64,000 nt of DNA from Aquipseudomonas alcaligenes MRY13-0052. Its GTDB lineage: Bacteria; Pseudomonadota; Gammaproteobacteria; Pseudomonadales; Pseudomonadaceae. The first letter of the stretch is position 1. Each line of letters starts with the position of its first letter. The translations under genes were made by a program, and so were the position numbers. Positions 19,334-27,717 of the stretch are shown piece after piece. The notes under the pieces were generated by a model. That model was not told the DNA's origin. It was given only the letters and a program-made list of their open reading frames with translations, and searched no databases. The stretch spans positions 46,897 to 110,896 of the forward strand of contig BATO01000013.1 in the NCBI GenBank assembly GCA_000474255.1, read 5' to 3'.

Positions 19334-19585
19334 ATGGCTTTTTTTGACGCGCCAGTAACACGGGCTGATTTTGAAGAGCGAATGGGTGTTCTGGCCGAAC
19401 TCTGCCGAACCGACCGCATGCGCTTTTGCAAGGGAGTAGGGGGGGGTGAGAGTCTGACCAGAGTCAGATATTTACCCAACGGCAGAGTCGACTTGCTCAG
19501 CATTGACGAGTCGGCTCGCTTGCAAGCGAACATGGTTCATCAGATGCCCAAGTTCGCCCCATCTCTAGCCTCCGACGAAGATTAA
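19334..19585 (+). CDS. avs1C: Small AVAST type I component, Avs1C-like
   Basis: This 83-aa protein starts 19 bp after the STAND gene with a GGAG ribosome site. It is mixed charged, with no signal peptide or membrane segment. The sequence itself shows no motif I recognise. The call rests on position: type I AVAST has a small third gene directly after the trypsin-STAND gene. The 147 bp between it and gajA hold nothing recognisable. Confidence 0.6.
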   Translation: MAFFDAPVTRADFEERMGVLAELCRTDRMRFCKGVGGGESLTRVRYLPNGRVDLLSIDESARLQANMVHQMPKFAPSLASDED

Positions 19586-19732
19586 GTCGCCCGCGCTTGC
19601 TGCACTGGGCTTACTGATCGTTATGGTGCTTTCGCGCGAAGTTTTCTCTTACAGAGCAGGTATGCTGCTAAAACAACGATCATATAAAGCCGCTGCCCAT
19701 CACTGGAAGAGACTAAAAGGGAAGGGTAACTC

Positions 19733-21637
19733 TTGTATCTACGCACGTTGGACATCCACGGTTTCAAGTGCTTCGGTGAACAATTCACCGTCGAGTTCCA
19801 CGATGGCCTAAACGTTCTGGTAGGCGAAAACGGGGCAGGGAAGACGGGCGTGATCAGCGCGATACGTCAGCTGTTCAACGACTCAGAATCGGGTAAAAGG
19901 ATCATTAGCGAGCGTGATTTTTACCGAGGGTTTGAAGCCGGCGCCGTAGCGTCCGAGGCAATTCAGATTCAGGCAACATTCTCCGACCTTGACGAGAGAG
20001 ATGCCGTTGCCTTTCAGGAGTGGTGCGGAAATCACGACGAAGCGAAACTGACCTTCATCGCGCTCAACCAGGAGTCGCGTGGCCGATTTAAGCACCATAC
20101 GTATGGGGGGCACGAGTACACCAAGGCTCTGGAGGCCGAGACGCTCGATTTTATTCACTGTATCTACTTGCCGCCGCTGCGTGACGCCGAAACAAAACTG
20201 CGTGAAGGACGGCAATCGCGCTTGGCGCGGTTGCTGAAGGCACTCTGTCGTAAGGATCTGGATGCTGCTAGAAAAGCACGCACGCTGCATCCGCTGGAGC
20301 AACACGTTGGCGACTTTAATCGCGAGCTTTCCGAAAGCGATAAATTCGCTATCAAATTGGCTAATCAGCGGATCGGAGACAATCTAAAGGCGGCGCTTGG
20401 GCTGCACCTATCCCAGGGCACCATGATCCAGTTTTCCGAAGTCAGTTTCTCTCGAATCGTGGAGGGGCTCAGGCTGCTGTATTTTCCCGATCTCTCTCAG
20501 GCTGACCCCACGCAATTTCGATCCCTTGAGGAAAATAGCCTTGGGTATAACAATCTCCTGTACATCGCTTCCATCCTTGCAGAGCTGATCCTTGAGACTG
20601 AAGAGGATCGGGGCGAGGAAACATATCTACGTCTGCTGCTAATTGAGGAGCCGGAAGCGCATCTGCACCCGCAGCTACAACTGCGCTTGCTGAGACATCT
20701 GAAAACCGTTGCCGAAGAGCGCGGTATACAGGTGATCATCACGACCCACTCAACAGTGATCTCCGCAGCAGTGTCTTTGGATCATATCATCCATATCTCC
20801 AATGAGAGTAAACCCACGGCAGTGCCACTCCGAAACGCCGGGCTTCCCGAGCCAAGTCGACGCTTTGTGGATCGCTGGCTTGATGTAACGAAGTCGAACC
20901 TTTTGTTCTCGAAGGGAGCGATCCTCGTCGAGGGCATCGCGGAAGCCATTGTCTTGCCCGAGCTCGCCCGCGTTGTCTTGCGACCATACGGCAAGGGAAA
21001 GAATTCCTTGGACGATTACGGCGTTTCGGTCATCAACCTGGGAGGTATCTACTTCAAGCACTTCATGCAGTTGTTCTGCGACGTCACAGGTCAACAGCCT
21101 GGCGAGAATGTGCCTGTAAGGTGCGCGGGCCTGACCGACAACGATCCTCCAAAGTATGTTGAGTCGATGGTCGATGTAGACGGTAACGAGACCGCTGTTC
21201 CGTTTCGCCCTCATGCCGATGATTATCGCGCGGGCAACAACCCTGCGCTTGCACTGCGGGATACCATCAACCAGTCAGAATTCGCCCGGCTATTTGCTGG
21301 TAAGTACAAGACGTTCGAATACGACATCGCCATCGAGGGCGACAATCTCAAAACGATGCTGACCGTCGCTGCCGACCTGTGGCCTGTACCGGACGGCAAG
21401 GTGGCCAACGGCCTGAAGGCAAATGCAGAACTGGAGTTTGGAGCCATGGGCTCGGCCGATAGGGCAATCTTCGCTGATGCTCTGCTTGACCGGCTCGACT
21501 CCGAAGAAATTGGCAAAGGATTGTATGCGCAAGCGTTCGCAGATGCGCTGGAGGCCTTCCAAGGTGATTTCGTCGTACCGGAGTATATCCGTCTGGCCAT
21601 TCTCTGGGCCTGCGGACTGGACGAAAGAGCCGCGTAA
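19733..21637 (+). CDS. gajA: GajA-like OLD-family ATPase/Toprim endonuclease (Gabija copy 1)
   Basis: OLD-family nuclease of 634 aa. The ABC ATPase half has Walker A GENGAGKT (31-38), Walker B LLIEEPEAHLHP (302-313) and the switch histidine TTHS (337-340). The Toprim half has the first acidic residue E400 (ILVEGIAEA) and DxD at 469/471 (LTDNDPP). GajA nicks DNA in Gabija and is held inactive by nucleotides until phage replication depletes them. A TTG start with an AAGGG ribosome site is used. Its stop overlaps the ATG of the helicase gene, the typical gajA-gajB arrangement. It is somewhat longer than the best-known GajA (~580 aa). Confidence 0.8.
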   Translation: MYLRTLDIHGFKCFGEQFTVEFHDGLNVLVGENGAGKTGVISAIRQLFNDSESGKRIISERDFYRGFEAGAVASEAIQIQATFSDLDERDAVAFQEWCGNHDEAKLTFIALNQESRGRFKHHTYGGHEYTKALEAETLDFIHCIYLPPLRDAETKLREGRQSRLARLLKALCRKDLDAARKARTLHPLEQHVGDFNRELSESDKFAIKLANQRIGDNLKAALGLHLSQGTMIQFSEVSFSRIVEGLRLLYFPDLSQADPTQFRSLEENSLGYNNLLYIASILAELILETEEDRGEETYLRLLLIEEPEAHLHPQLQLRLLRHLKTVAEERGIQVIITTHSTVISAAVSLDHIIHISNESKPTAVPLRNAGLPEPSRRFVDRWLDVTKSNLLFSKGAILVEGIAEAIVLPELARVVLRPYGKGKNSLDDYGVSVINLGGIYFKHFMQLFCDVTGQQPGENVPVRCAGLTDNDPPKYVESMVDVDGNETAVPFRPHADDYRAGNNPALALRDTINQSEFARLFAGKYKTFEYDIAIEGDNLKTMLTVAADLWPVPDGKVANGLKANAELEFGAMGSADRAIFADALLDRLDSEEIGKGLYAQAFADALEAFQGDFVVPEYIRLAILWACGLDERAA

Positions 21638-23433
21638 TGGCAGTGGTCGTCGAAGGCGATGCGCCGTTGCTTCCCGGTGCATTGAGGTTCACGCTAGAGC
21701 AGATGGATTACATTGGTGCGCCGCTCGATCAACATGCTTACCTGAAGGCGTGCCCTGGTAGCGGTAAGACTGAAGTGGTTGCAGCCATGGTATCCAAGGC
21801 TGTCCGTGAATGGTCTCGTTTCCCTTCAGGTATCGCGGTATTGACCTTCTCCAACAGTGCCACGGATGAACTGCGGGGTAGGGTGCATAAGTACCTGGGG
21901 GAACCCATCCGTTTCCCCCATTGCATCTCCACATTCGACAGTTTCGTGCTAATGCGACTGGTGGCGAATATCGCCAGCGAGATAACCGGCTACGAGGGCA
22001 AAGATGGGGATTTCCGCATTCGAATCATCGATAAGACAGCAAACATATATCACACCCATAAGAGCATCTGCGACCGTAAGATTTCAGCCTGCAGATACAA
22101 CTATGACCTGGAAACGGCTAGGTTCGTATTTTCGACTGGACAACGTGCCCTGGACAACCAACTGAACGCTGCAGTGATTGATAAGGAAACGTTTGACGAC
22201 CTTGTTGACACCAAGAAAAGCCTCTGGCGGGGAGGCTACGCCACGTATGGTGATGTCGACATGCTTGCGCTGAAGGCGCTCAAGGAACCGAAATTCGAGG
22301 CGTACTTTTCACGCATCGCACGCAGATTCCCTGTGGTCATTGTTGACGAATGCCAGGATCTCTCCCTTGAACAACTGCGGATCGTGGAAAAGCTCAGCGG
22401 ATATGGTGTGAAGTTCCACTTTATAGGGGATTTGAACCAGTCGATTTACGGCTTCCGCAAGTCAAACCCAGCGAACGTCAACGTAATGATGGAGAAGCTT
22501 AAGTTTCGACCATATGAGCTGAGCGTGAGCTGGCGAAGCGGGCAGGCTATCGTTGATCTCTGCACCAATATTCTGAGGACGGGCCGGGTGACGGGTAACC
22601 CAGATATAGCCTCCGTGCAGCCAAAGATCCTCGAATATGAGTATTGCCCCTCTGAACTTCTGCCTACGATTCGCACCATCACCCAAGCTTATACCAAGGT
22701 GGTGCTGGTAGCCCGGGGTCATACTACCCTTCAACGTTTACGCAACGGAGATACCTTCGAGGGCATTGAGCTACTGGCTGTCGCATGCATCGGCGCCTGC
22801 GCGGGTAGCCTGAAGGACATCAAAGAAAGCATTAGGACGTTTGCCAAGTGGCTCGCAGATAAGCTTCAGCTACAAGTTACCAAGACAGGGCCCTATTGCC
22901 CCGTTGCGATGGAGTCCAAGCTGGCTTGGCGAAGATTTGTTTATGAGAGCCTGAAGTTCATGATCGCCAATGGGGCGGGCAATCCAGATCAAACCTGGTC
23001 GGATTGGGTTCGCACCGCAAAGCTAGCGCTTCGTCAGATCCCCAATCAAGAATTTATCCCCGCCGAGATACGGAAAGAACTAGAGGCGCTAAGAGACCTA
23101 AACCTTGTCGCACGGCAAGGGCAGAGCAAGAAGCCAGTGTCAGTAAGGCTTATGAGCCAAGATATACAGGGCGGTGAGCCAGATAAATTACGCTATGAGA
23201 CTATTCACCAAGTTAAGGGGGAAACTCACGATGTCACAGTCGTTGTCTCGTCTCTTCAACCTGGCGTACACCTCTCACATTGGCAGGACTGGCTACGGGA
23301 TCCTGGGGCAGAGGCCGCTAGATTTGCCTATGTAGCGAGTTCAAGACCGCGACACATGCTGATCTGGGCAGTGAAGAAGCTGAAGCCTGAGGATCGGCCT
23401 GTGTTAGCCCGGCTGGGCTTTGAGCTTCCATGA
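21637..23433 (+). CDS. gajB: GajB-like UvrD/PcrA-type helicase (Gabija copy 1)
   Basis: Superfamily 1 helicase of 598 aa. Visible motifs are Walker A CPGSGKTE (39-46), motif Ia LTFSNSATDE, motif II VIVDECQDLS, motif III GDLNQSIYGFR, motif IV SWRSG and a C-terminal VI-like region (FAYVASSRPRHML). In Gabija, GajB senses DNA ends or single-stranded DNA and supports GajA. It overlaps gajA by one base (TAATG). A transcript could continue into the unknown GHKL module 116 bp downstream. Confidence 0.8.
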   Translation: MAVVVEGDAPLLPGALRFTLEQMDYIGAPLDQHAYLKACPGSGKTEVVAAMVSKAVREWSRFPSGIAVLTFSNSATDELRGRVHKYLGEPIRFPHCISTFDSFVLMRLVANIASEITGYEGKDGDFRIRIIDKTANIYHTHKSICDRKISACRYNYDLETARFVFSTGQRALDNQLNAAVIDKETFDDLVDTKKSLWRGGYATYGDVDMLALKALKEPKFEAYFSRIARRFPVVIVDECQDLSLEQLRIVEKLSGYGVKFHFIGDLNQSIYGFRKSNPANVNVMMEKLKFRPYELSVSWRSGQAIVDLCTNILRTGRVTGNPDIASVQPKILEYEYCPSELLPTIRTITQAYTKVVLVARGHTTLQRLRNGDTFEGIELLAVACIGACAGSLKDIKESIRTFAKWLADKLQLQVTKTGPYCPVAMESKLAWRRFVYESLKFMIANGAGNPDQTWSDWVRTAKLALRQIPNQEFIPAEIRKELEALRDLNLVARQGQSKKPVSVRLMSQDIQGGEPDKLRYETIHQVKGETHDVTVVVSSLQPGVHLSHWQDWLRDPGAEAARFAYVASSRPRHMLIWAVKKLKPEDRPVLARLGFELP

Positions 23434-23548
23434 ACCGACGCGTTGTTTTTTGCAGTGATGCGCTCCGACTGCCTGTCCGAATGGTGTGGAATCCCCAGTC
23501 ATCTATGTAGCGTACCAGAGCCAACTGCATTCTAGAATTGGAGGACAA

Positions 23549-23680
23549 GTGCCAGATTTCAGAGATTACTTGCAGAAAATTCTAAGTATTAGTTATACGG
23601 ACAGCGGTGGCGGCTCGGTAGGCGCGGCATCTCCAGGTCAACGATGGAACGTAAGGGGCTTAAATGCAAATCAGCCGTAA
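23549..23680 (+). CDS. Small 43-aa ORF overlapping the GHKL gene start
   Basis: GTG start at 23549 preceded by GGAGG (23540-23544). It encodes 43 residues with an N-terminal amphipathic segment (PDFRDYLQKIL) and a Gly/Ser-rich tail. Its stop lies 17 bp inside the next gene, which starts at ATG 23664. The ribosome site and overlap suggest translational coupling to the GHKL gene. It could instead be only a leader that drives the next gene. No family recognised. Confidence 0.4.
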   Translation: MPDFRDYLQKILSISYTDSGGGSVGAASPGQRWNVRGLNANQP

Positions 23681-24824
23681 GCTCAACCTTTATGAGATTG
23701 AGGATCTCTACCAGTCGCTTGGTACGGATTCCAATATCAGGCTCCCTATCAGCATGAGCCACGGTGGGGGATTGGGCGTGGATGCTTCGCTGGCCCAGTT
23801 CATCGTTACTTGGGCACGCGCTTGCGAAAAAGCCGTCCTTCACTTGTATGCGCCCGCTGGCGAAGACGCCATGACGCAAATCACGCAGTTGGCGCAGAGT
23901 GCATATGGGTTCTTCGCGCTCATCATGTGCAGTGAAGTCCACACTCAGGATCATCAGCTGATTGATCGACGGGAGGCACTTCTGGCGATCAGGCCCCTTG
24001 TAGATGCGATGTTCGCAGGCGACCTTCGTAATACCTCCAATATCCGGGGCGCCCGCCCAACGGCCATCAATCTGTTCTGCGTGAACAACGCAAAGCGCGA
24101 GTTCATCAAGCCGTTTTACTTCGATCACGCCGTACCGAAAGTCCAGCCGAGATCTTGGTTCTCGACGCTCTTGGAGACGTCGTCGAAACTGATGAATGCT
24201 CGCAGTGGCCAAGGGGCGTTACTTAGGGCGGGCCTCCCGGCATTGGGCAGTGTACTTTGGGAATTGATTTCCAACGCTGACCAGCACGCTGTCACTGATG
24301 TGGATGGGAACAAATACAAGAAGGCACTACGCGGCACCTCCATCAAACTCAACCGTATGAGTCGTCAGGATGCACTGATGTATTCAGACCAAGAGCCAGA
24401 GTTGGCGCGCTTTATCCTGAAGCATTTCCTGAGAGCTGAGGTACTGGATTTCTTGGAAGTCTCGGTCATCGACAGCGGCCCAGGACTGGCAAGGCGGTGG
24501 CTGACGGCCAAGGAGGAGCGGCCAGTAGATAGCCTGGAGGAGTTGAGTATTGAGGCTGAGCTTGAGGCCACGCTCGATTGCTTCAAAAAGCACGTTACAT
24601 CCAAGCCGCAATCTCCGAACTCGGGTATGGGGCTGCATAACGCTGTTCAGGCTCTGAACAAGCTTAAGGCGTTCGTACGCGTTCGGACAGGCCGGCTTTC
24701 ACTGCATCAGGCTTTTCAGGGAAGTGCTGAGATTATGGAGTTCGATCCGTCGATTCGATACGGTGGCCGTGTGTTGGCTGCTGTGGAAGGCACTGTCTTC
24801 ACCATCTGCATCCCGGTGAACTGA
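23664..24824 (+). CDS. GHKL (HATPase) protein of an unrecognised two- or three-gene module
   Basis: This 386-aa protein carries an intact Bergerat-fold ATP site: N box ELISNADQHA (200-209), G1 VIDSGPGLA (268-276) and G2 GMGLHNAV (321-328). There is no dimerisation/phosphoacceptor His box, transmembrane segment or receiver, so it is not a standard sensor kinase. The first ~190 residues are a separate alpha/beta region without a recognised motif. The next gene starts 1 bp after its stop, so the two should act together. The position between Gabija and an integrase suggests defence (inference). MutL/Hsp90/MORC-like ATP-driven clamps are the closest functional analogy, unproven. Confidence 0.75.
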   Translation: MQISRKLNLYEIEDLYQSLGTDSNIRLPISMSHGGGLGVDASLAQFIVTWARACEKAVLHLYAPAGEDAMTQITQLAQSAYGFFALIMCSEVHTQDHQLIDRREALLAIRPLVDAMFAGDLRNTSNIRGARPTAINLFCVNNAKREFIKPFYFDHAVPKVQPRSWFSTLLETSSKLMNARSGQGALLRAGLPALGSVLWELISNADQHAVTDVDGNKYKKALRGTSIKLNRMSRQDALMYSDQEPELARFILKHFLRAEVLDFLEVSVIDSGPGLARRWLTAKEERPVDSLEELSIEAELEATLDCFKKHVTSKPQSPNSGMGLHNAVQALNKLKAFVRVRTGRLSLHQAFQGSAEIMEFDPSIRYGGRVLAAVEGTVFTICIPVN

Positions 24825-24825
24825 T

Positions 24826-27048
24826 ATGTTCGATCTCATGGCTTTTGAAGTCGAGTTGCGTCAGTCAGGCAAGCCGGTTCATGTGGTGGTTTTCTTCACT
24901 GGCGCTGATCTCCTCACAGACACGCAAGCAGCTCACGCCCTTCAGCACCAATTGTCGGGCTACATCATGCCTGACCTCGTGATGTTTCTGATGCCTCGTT
25001 ACACCTTGGATGAATTCCGAGCACACCAGACAGACACTACATCATCACTGATGGCAGAACTAAGCCGTAAAGGCCCAGGCTCGCCTCGCACCTACGCGTG
25101 TGCGTTCTATGACGTGAATGGCGCCATTACCGAATACGTCAATATCTCTGGCCCCAAGGATCAATTCGAGGAGCTCATTAAACGCCACTCAAACACTATC
25201 GTGAAGACCGGCCTGAGCCATCTCGTCGACTGTTCCAACGTTCTGAAGAAGGCGCCCGCAGGCTTTTTCTACTCAAAACCCTCGTCTCGGGCTTCGAATT
25301 ATTTCATTCGGGCGGAAGACCTGCTGTCTGAGACCTTGCACACTCATTATCTGGCGTTTGCATGCCTCCCCCTCATCAATAAAGCGACAGAAGATGGGAT
25401 GGGAGCACCCGACACCCTGTATCTGGACACGATCGCATTGCTGCCCCTGGCGCTGTCCATGCAGGTGTACCTCATGCGATTTGAGCAGCCGGGCTTTGCG
25501 AACATCCGGTCATTCCACTCGCACGAAGGCCTAGTCAAGGACGGACCTCTGCCCAAGGCAGTTTCCGCTCTATGCCTCATTTCCGCGTCGACCCAGTGCG
25601 GCCTCGCGCAGCAATGGGTCAAGGTAAACAGTGCTCCGCCGACTCGCGTCGCCACCATTCTTTCATTTGAGCACTCATCGGACTCCTGCTCCATCCTGCA
25701 TACACTGAAGCAGCCCGCGGACTTCGAGATGTTGGGGGAGGGCGAAGCAGGTGGGATACGCCTGATACGGATCCACGGCGAGCGGTTCGTTGCTGAACAC
25801 AGTGAGACCAAGCTGCTAAACATCGGCACTGATCATGCTCCACCCCTGCTGCAATCTAAGTTCTACTCCTTCATGGGAGCTAACCTGTTCAGCTGCTTTA
25901 CCCATGACCGGCCAGGACTAAGGCCACGTACCGTGCATGTCAATAAAGACAACTTAGTGGCTTCGAGCGATTTTGGTGAGTGGTTCGAAAGAGTACTACT
26001 TGAGGAAGCCGTCGCGTCGACTCGTTGGGTCATCCACGATAACGATGCTGCCAGTGCGGCCTTGGCCGATCGGGCGATCGTTTACTTGGGGAAGTGTGGT
26101 GTCAAGGTCACTAATAAGGTGTCCTTCGATGACTTCGATGCAAACATGATTTTTGACGGGTCTGCCATTGTCATTGCCGCTGCTGCCGAGCGTGGTTCAC
26201 GCTTGCAGAGTGTGAGCCGACGCCTGCGTACCGCCCAGCAATCGGGCACCCGGCTTTACATCACGGGGGCACTCTTCGGGCGCAGCTATCAACTGATGAA
26301 GGATCTACAGAGCAATCTGACGCAACCTGCCAAGGATCACAGCCGGTATGTCTTCAAAACTTACATAGAAATACCGGCAGCGGAGCTAGCCTGCACGAGT
26401 CATTGGGCTGAAGAGCAGCAGCTGCTCATCTCCTTGCATTCATTTGCGGACACTTTCTCGCCAGCGATCACACAGCGCTTGGAAGTGTTCGAGCGCGCGG
26501 CCACTGGGGGGCTTGGTCTGAACCCATTTTGGCCGAGCAGTCACACCGATCAGCCGATGACACTGAGTAGAGGCTTTGCGTTTGTCGACGGTACGAAGGA
26601 TGTGAGGGGTGCCACGTCAACGGACATCTACCTAACTATATTGTGGATTCTGCAGAACGCCCGGTACAGCGGTAAGGTGCAGAATGCCAAGCGGCTTGAG
26701 TCCGGTGAGCTGCAGCAGGTGCTGCTCTCGCCGGACGTATTCTCCCGCTTCGACGATGGAGTTATCCAGGCGGCATTCTTGCGGGCAGCAGTGCCTGCGG
26801 AGCTGGACTACAGGGCTCATGAAACCCACAGCCTGGCCATGTCGGACATCATTCAGCGCATCGCTGCAGGGTACGGGCATGAACGTGGCGAAGCGGCCAT
26901 GGAGTTTGTCATAGCCTTAGCTATCGGGAAGATTCGACTACACAGGGATGTTGATAATCGGCTTCGGAGTAACCTGATCGACACCTTGTCATCGCACATT
27001 CCGGAAATCCGTTATCTTCTGGATCCAGAGTATGAATCACCGTTGTGA
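24826..27048 (+). CDS. 740-aa partner protein with phosphoribosyltransferase-like segments
   Basis: I do not recognise the protein as a named family. Residues ~147-260 resemble an orotate phosphoribosyltransferase in order: KPSSRASNYFI (151-161) like the SGr-S-YF motif, a hydrophobic strand around 200-217, SFHSHEGL (229-236), and a PRPP-loop-like LISASTQCG (251-259) in which the usual acidic pair is missing. A second loop-like stretch, SAIVIAAAAERGS (446-458), lies later. The N-terminal ~120 and C-terminal ~200 residues are unassigned. It begins 1 bp after the GHKL gene. A degenerate PRTase used to sense or bind nucleotides, with ATP-driven control by the GHKL partner, is a hypothesis. Confidence 0.6.
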   Translation: MFDLMAFEVELRQSGKPVHVVVFFTGADLLTDTQAAHALQHQLSGYIMPDLVMFLMPRYTLDEFRAHQTDTTSSLMAELSRKGPGSPRTYACAFYDVNGAITEYVNISGPKDQFEELIKRHSNTIVKTGLSHLVDCSNVLKKAPAGFFYSKPSSRASNYFIRAEDLLSETLHTHYLAFACLPLINKATEDGMGAPDTLYLDTIALLPLALSMQVYLMRFEQPGFANIRSFHSHEGLVKDGPLPKAVSALCLISASTQCGLAQQWVKVNSAPPTRVATILSFEHSSDSCSILHTLKQPADFEMLGEGEAGGIRLIRIHGERFVAEHSETKLLNIGTDHAPPLLQSKFYSFMGANLFSCFTHDRPGLRPRTVHVNKDNLVASSDFGEWFERVLLEEAVASTRWVIHDNDAASAALADRAIVYLGKCGVKVTNKVSFDDFDANMIFDGSAIVIAAAAERGSRLQSVSRRLRTAQQSGTRLYITGALFGRSYQLMKDLQSNLTQPAKDHSRYVFKTYIEIPAAELACTSHWAEEQQLLISLHSFADTFSPAITQRLEVFERAATGGLGLNPFWPSSHTDQPMTLSRGFAFVDGTKDVRGATSTDIYLTILWILQNARYSGKVQNAKRLESGELQQVLLSPDVFSRFDDGVIQAAFLRAAVPAELDYRAHETHSLAMSDIIQRIAAGYGHERGEAAMEFVIALAIGKIRLHRDVDNRLRSNLIDTLSSHIPEIRYLLDPEYESPL

Positions 27049-27717
27049 TCCGTTTTTGCGGGAAAGCTGCCGACGATCATCAATAATTCAGGCAATGCCA
27101 AGCTGCCGGTGTTGGGGGCTATTAGGGCACATGCGCATTTTATTTAATGCGCCTTGGAGCCAAGCTGACAGCAATTTCCTCAATAACCAACTGATTTTAC
27201 TGCCGTTTCTTTTTTATCTGTGTTTGCGCAGATTTAACTGATCTCGACAGAAATCTGAGGGCCACGGCGCAGCCGTCGATACCTGGGGTTACTCATAATG
27301 TAGATTATGTTAAATTGCATATCGGGTTATGCATCCGTAACCAGGTCTTCCCCCTAGTGATCTGAACTAAAGATTCGAATTTCTGGTAACTACAGATTAG
27401 AAACGGGAGTGAGCTCTCCGTTTCTAACCTTCAGTTCACTCCATGCCCTCCCGTTTCCAATCTTTGGTTCACGAAATAATCCCATTTCTAATCTTCAGCT
27501 CATGGATGACCTTTCCATTTCGAATCTTTGGTTCACCTGCCTCTCCGTTTCTAATCTTCAGTTCGCCAGCGTGTCCATTCGATTCGGCCACGCATCTCTC
27601 GATCAGTTGATCCCCTAGACACCCGGAACTAGCCTGAATCAGTACGACTCACGTCGCGCTCAGGTACGCACGCCGATTCCCTTATGGCTCTTAGGGCTCA
27701 GAGCCGGGATTAACGTC
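27049..27717. other. 0.67-kb non-coding stretch with repeat array, before a recombinase
   Basis: No convincing gene. AT-rich sequence with CCTGGGGTTAC (27282-27292) opposite GTAACCAGG (27337-27345) as imperfect inverted arms. A seven-copy repeat array at 27363-27565 (separate entry) follows, then a GATCA/TGATC dyad near 27599-27610. The recombinase starts at 27718. The layout suggests a recombination or binding locus. Confidence 0.6.
27363..27565. repeat. Alternating ~21-bp repeat array, two inverted plus five direct copies
   Basis: Five direct copies of CCRTTTCTAATCTTCAGTTCA-like units start at 27418, 27451, 27482, 27515 and 27545, so spacings are 33, 31, 33 and 30 bp, about three helical turns. 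Copies 1, 3 and 5 carry CTTCAG and copies 2 and 4 carry CTTTGG, giving a ~64-bp A/B super-repeat. Two inverted copies precede them: B-like at 27363-27386 and A-like at 27391-27408. The second inverted and first direct copy form a hairpin with a 13-bp stem (27394-27406 with 27418-27430, one mismatch). The pattern fits multiple protein-binding sites, for example for a recombinase or transposase. Confidence 0.75.

Noticed and set aside
27418..27565. CRISPR array
   Set aside because: Units diverge and alternate between two types, and the gaps of about 10-12 bp are too short for spacers; no cas genes nearby.
27409..27618. 69-codon ORF with repeated SNLQ/SNLW peptide over the repeat array
   Set aside because: The peptide repeats come from the DNA repeats; two of the four unit spacings (33, 31, 33, 30) break the frame, so coding is not what is conserved.
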